64,000 nt of DNA from NCBI GenBank assembly GCA_011754535.1, contig JAAQVN010000001.1, positions 3,782,001-3,846,000 on the forward strand, written 5' to 3'. This document shows, piece by piece, positions 61,256 through 64,000 of the stretch (its first letter is position 1; each line of letters opens with the position of its first letter). Both the position numbers and the translations under genes were made by a program. This DNA comes from Enterobacter asburiae. Lineage in GTDB: Bacteria > Pseudomonadota > Gammaproteobacteria > Enterobacterales > Enterobacteriaceae. The notes under the pieces are model-generated. The model did no database searches and had not been told where the DNA came from. It worked only from the letters and a program-made list of their open reading frames with translations.

Positions 61256-62965
61256 TTATTTCAGCGGCGAGTTCTTACGCTCGATGCTGTAGCGCTCAAG
61301 CTCTTTGTACGGCACCACCTGGCTTTTCTTCTTACGCACGTCCACGACGGTCATGCGGTCGGTGCAGGAGTAGCACGGGTCGAGGCTGCCGATGATCAGC
61401 GGCGCATCGGAAACCGTGTTGCCGCGCAGCATATAGCGCAGGGTTGGCCAGTTGGCGTAGGTGGCCGCGCGGCAGCGCCAGCGGTACAGCTTCTGGTTGT
61501 CGCCGGTCATGCTCCAGTGAATGTCGTCCCCGCGCGGTGCTTCGGCAAAGCCAAGGGCGAAGCGGTTCGGGATGTAGGTGAAGCCCTCCACCATCAGCGG
61601 GCCGCCCGGCAGGTTATCGAGGCCGAAGTCGATCATATTCAGGGCGGTGAATACCTCGTTGATGCGCACCTTAAGTCGCGAGATGACGTCGCAGCCCTGC
61701 TCGCTGTGCACGGTCATCGGCAGCAGGCCGTAGCCGACAAACGGGTGATCGGCGCGGGTGTCGCGGGCGTGGCCGCTGGCGCGTACCATCGGGCCGACGT
61801 TACTGAAGTCGCGGGCGATTTCCGGGTCAAGGCGGCCGATGCCGACGGTGCGCTGCTCGATGTTTGGCGTGCTGAGCAGCATATCCACCAGCTCCTGCAC
61901 ATCGCGGCGCATCTGCTGGGCCAACTGGCGGGTCTGGATCATGTCGTCCTTCAGCAGGTCGCGGCGGATCCCGCCGATCAGGTTCAGACCATAGGTTTTA
62001 CGCGCCCCGGTGAGGATCTCCGCCATCTTCATCGACGCCTCGCGCACGCGGAAGAACTGCATAAACCCGGAGTCAAAGCCAACGAAGTGGCAGGCCAGGC
62101 CGAGGTTAAGCAGGTGTGAGTGCAGGCGTTCCACCTCCAGCAGAATGGCGCGGATCATCTGCGCGCGTTCCGGCACCACGATCCCCATGCCGTTTTCCAC
62201 CGATGTGGTATAGGCAGTGCTGTGGGCAAAGCCGCAGATGCCGCACACGCGGTCAGAGAGGAACGTCACTTCGTTATAGCCCATGCGGGTTTCCGCCAGC
62301 TTTTCCATGCCGCGATGGACGTAGAACAGGCGGTAGTCGGCGTCGATGATGTTCTCGCCGTCGACGAACAGGCGGAAGTGGCCCGGTTCGTCGGAGGTGA
62401 CGTGCAGCGGGCCGATCGGCACCACGTTGTTCTTCTTGCTGCCGAGCTCGTTGATGAACTCGTAGGTTTCGCTGTCGGTGGTCGGCGCCGGGCGCTGGCG
62501 GTAGTCCATGCTGTCTTTGCGCAGCGGGTAGAGTTCGTCCGGCCAGTCGTCCGGCAGCACCAGGCGGCGCTCGTCCGGCAGGCCGACCGGCACCAGGCCG
62601 TACATGTCGCGCACCTCGCGTTCGCCCCAGACGGCGGCAGGCACGCGCGGCGTGACGGACGGGTATTCCGGCTTATTCGGGTCGACTTCAACGCGCACGG
62701 TGATCCAGCACTTCTCGCCCTGCTCCATCGACATCACGTAGTACACCGCGTAGTTGCCGCACAGCTGGCGCTCGTCGTTACCGAACAGCACCGACAGCCA
62801 GCCGCCCTGACGGTAGTAAAGAAACTCCACCACTTCCGGCAGGTAGTTCACCTTCACGGTGACGGTTACCTGGTCTTTGGTTTGCCAGGACTCCTCCAGC
62901 ACCACGCCGGGGAAAGCCTGATGCAACGCGGCGAGATACTGCTGACCTTTCTTTTCTTCAGACAT
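61256..62965 (-). CDS. hycE: hydrogenase-3 large subunit HycE
   Basis: A 569-residue catalytic subunit. An N-terminal NuoC-like part (about 1-180) precedes the NiFe domain. Nickel ligands are in DRVCGICGFAHS and DPCYSCTDR near the C-terminus; the remaining 32 residues (MTVVDVRKKKSQ onward) are the tail removed by HycI after Arg. Reduces protons to H2. GAATTTTTATG site upstream. Confidence 0.96.
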   Translation of the reverse strand: MSEEKKGQQYLAALHQAFPGVVLEESWQTKDQVTVTVKVNYLPEVVEFLYYRQGGWLSVLFGNDERQLCGNYAVYYVMSMEQGEKCWITVRVEVDPNKPEYPSVTPRVPAAVWGEREVRDMYGLVPVGLPDERRLVLPDDWPDELYPLRKDSMDYRQRPAPTTDSETYEFINELGSKKNNVVPIGPLHVTSDEPGHFRLFVDGENIIDADYRLFYVHRGMEKLAETRMGYNEVTFLSDRVCGICGFAHSTAYTTSVENGMGIVVPERAQMIRAILLEVERLHSHLLNLGLACHFVGFDSGFMQFFRVREASMKMAEILTGARKTYGLNLIGGIRRDLLKDDMIQTRQLAQQMRRDVQELVDMLLSTPNIEQRTVGIGRLDPEIARDFSNVGPMVRASGHARDTRADHPFVGYGLLPMTVHSEQGCDVISRLKVRINEVFTALNMIDFGLDNLPGGPLMVEGFTYIPNRFALGFAEAPRGDDIHWSMTGDNQKLYRWRCRAATYANWPTLRYMLRGNTVSDAPLIIGSLDPCYSCTDRMTVVDVRKKKSQVVPYKELERYSIERKNSPLK

Positions 62966-62980
62966 AAAAATTCTCTTTAA

Positions 62981-63904
62981 TCACGCCACCAGCAAGGAGA
63001 CGAACGCTAAAAATGCAAAACCAAAACCGGCCCAGGTGATGCACGACGTTTCGACAAAACGCAGGCGCGCCATGCTGTTTTCAAACAGGGCAATCACCAG
63101 CACGCCGACCAGCAGCTTGAGGGCGGCAATCACGACGGCCAGCACCAGACCACCCGCGGTAAAGTGCGTCATTTGTCCCCACGGGAAGAAGACGCCGACA
63201 AACATCTGCAGCACCACCACCTGCTTGAGGCTGATGCCCCACTTCAGCACCGCGAAGCCATAGCCGCTGTACTCGGTAAGCGGACCTTCCTGCAGCTCCT
63301 GCTCGGCTTCCGCCAGATCGAACGGCAGTTTGCCCATCTCAATAAACGTGGCGAACGCGCAGGCACAGAGCGCCAGCACCAGCGGAATGGAGCGGGCCAC
63401 CGGCCAGTGATAAACGGTGTCGGTGATAAAGCTGATATGGGTGGAACCGGCCACCTGCGCGGCGACCCACAGCCCCAGCAGCAGGATCGGCTCCACCAGC
63501 ACGCCGAGCATCGCCTCGCGGCTGGCGCCAATGCCAGTAAACGGGCTTCCGGTATCCAGGCCCGCAATCGCAAAGAAGAAACGGGCAATGGCGAAGAGGT
63601 AAATCAGCGTGATTAGATCGCCGAGCGCCGGCAGCGGCGACGCCACCGTCACCACCGGCAGAGCGGTGGCGATGGTCAGCATCACGCCAACCATCACGAA
63701 CGGCGTCAGGCGGAAGACCCAGCCTGCGGCGTCCGGGGCCACGCTCTGACGAGAAAGCAGCTTGAAGAGATCGCGGTACTCCTGGAACACCCCAGGCCCG
63801 CGGCGGTTGTGCATTCGGGCGCGCGCCACGCGCGTGATGCCCGACAGCAGCGGCGCGGCGGCGAACAGCACCAGCGCCTGAAGAATTGCCAGTAACAGAC
63901 TCAT
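62981..63904 (-). CDS. hycD: formate hydrogenlyase membrane subunit HycD
   Basis: A 307-residue NuoH-like membrane protein with about eight hydrophobic segments; conserved RRGPGVFQEYRDLFKLL and EMGKLPFDLAEAEQELQEG. It anchors the hydrogenase domain. GAGGAG lies before the ATG, and the gene starts one base after the hycC stop. Confidence 0.95.
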   Translation of the reverse strand: MSLLLAILQALVLFAAAPLLSGITRVARARMHNRRGPGVFQEYRDLFKLLSRQSVAPDAAGWVFRLTPFVMVGVMLTIATALPVVTVASPLPALGDLITLIYLFAIARFFFAIAGLDTGSPFTGIGASREAMLGVLVEPILLLGLWVAAQVAGSTHISFITDTVYHWPVARSIPLVLALCACAFATFIEMGKLPFDLAEAEQELQEGPLTEYSGYGFAVLKWGISLKQVVVLQMFVGVFFPWGQMTHFTAGGLVLAVVIAALKLLVGVLVIALFENSMARLRFVETSCITWAGFGFAFLAFVSLLVA

Positions 63905-63905
63905 G

Positions 63906-64000
63906 TCAGGCTCCTCGTGAAATCACAATAACCACCAGCACCGCCAGCTCGATGACCGCCAGACGGCGGAACAGCGCGGGTGCGGCGGCGCTCTGCCAGC
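63906..64000 (-). CDS. hycC: formate hydrogenlyase membrane subunit HycC, C-terminal end
   Basis: A partial frame entering from the right edge and ending at TGA 63906-63908. It encodes about 31 residues (LFRRLAVIELAVLVVIVISR and a short GA end), one hydrophobic helix. Position before hycD in the operon identifies HycC, the NuoL-like antiporter subunit; the rest lies outside the window. Confidence 0.85.
   Translation of the reverse strand, partial: WQSAAAPALFRRLAVIELAVLVVIVISRGA

Overview
The window is a chromosomal stretch of an enterobacterium. Gene content, order and near-identity of many proteins to those of Escherichia coli K-12 (recalled, not searched) place it in Enterobacteriaceae. 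The GC-rich codon usage, the extra zinc and nickel transporters and the abundant short GC-rich dispersed repeats suggest Enterobacter or a close relative. Genus is an inference only.

Layout. (1) 1-9029: tail of a LysR regulator, then a minus-strand operon equivalent to E. coli yahD-F-G-I-J (ankyrin protein, FdrA-like protein, DUF1116 protein, carbamate kinase, Tat-exported amidohydrolase) with a nucleobase-type permease between yahG and yahI, read divergently from the LysR gene yahB. It looks like an uncharacterised catabolic route that ends in carbamoyl phosphate and ATP. (2) 9026-12440: yqaE, ygaP, a YodC-like gene, stpA, alaE, ygaC, ygaM. (3) 12639-19965: the class Ib ribonucleotide reductase operon nrdHIEF, then the proVWX glycine betaine importer. 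(4) 20177-28289: an intact ygaY-type MFS gene, emrRAB, an insertion of a second 2-isopropylmalate synthase with an AraC regulator, luxS, and the sRNA micA. (5) 28299-37444: gshA, yqaA, yqaB, a tRNA array (one Ser, four Arg and a partial tRNA-derived element), csrA, alaS, recX, recA with a clear SOS box, pncC. (6) 37574-40117: a zinc ABC importer operon with a Zur-like operator and a 35-codon membrane peptide, then mltB. (7) 41655-50834: the sorbitol operon srlAEBD-gutM-srlR-gutQ, with srlA carrying a one-base frameshift, then norR and norVW with three NorR boxes. (8) 50948-64000: a NiCoT nickel permease, hypF, hydN, the cellobioside operon ascG/ascFB, and the distal end of the formate hydrogenlyase operon (hycC partial, hycD-I), all supporting anaerobic NiFe hydrogenase activity.

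How it fits together. The right end couples nickel uptake (NiCoT), cofactor maturation (HypF), electron transfer (HydN) and hydrogenase-3 assembly (HycD-HycI). The middle handles stress and core functions: SOS, tRNA, translation, osmoprotection, dNTP synthesis under iron limitation, efflux. Differences from K-12 visible here are: no ygaV, no ygaZH, no yahE between yahD and yahF; added permease in the yah operon, leuA2/araC, zinc ABC and NiCoT genes. No phage, transposase, integrase or CRISPR array was seen.
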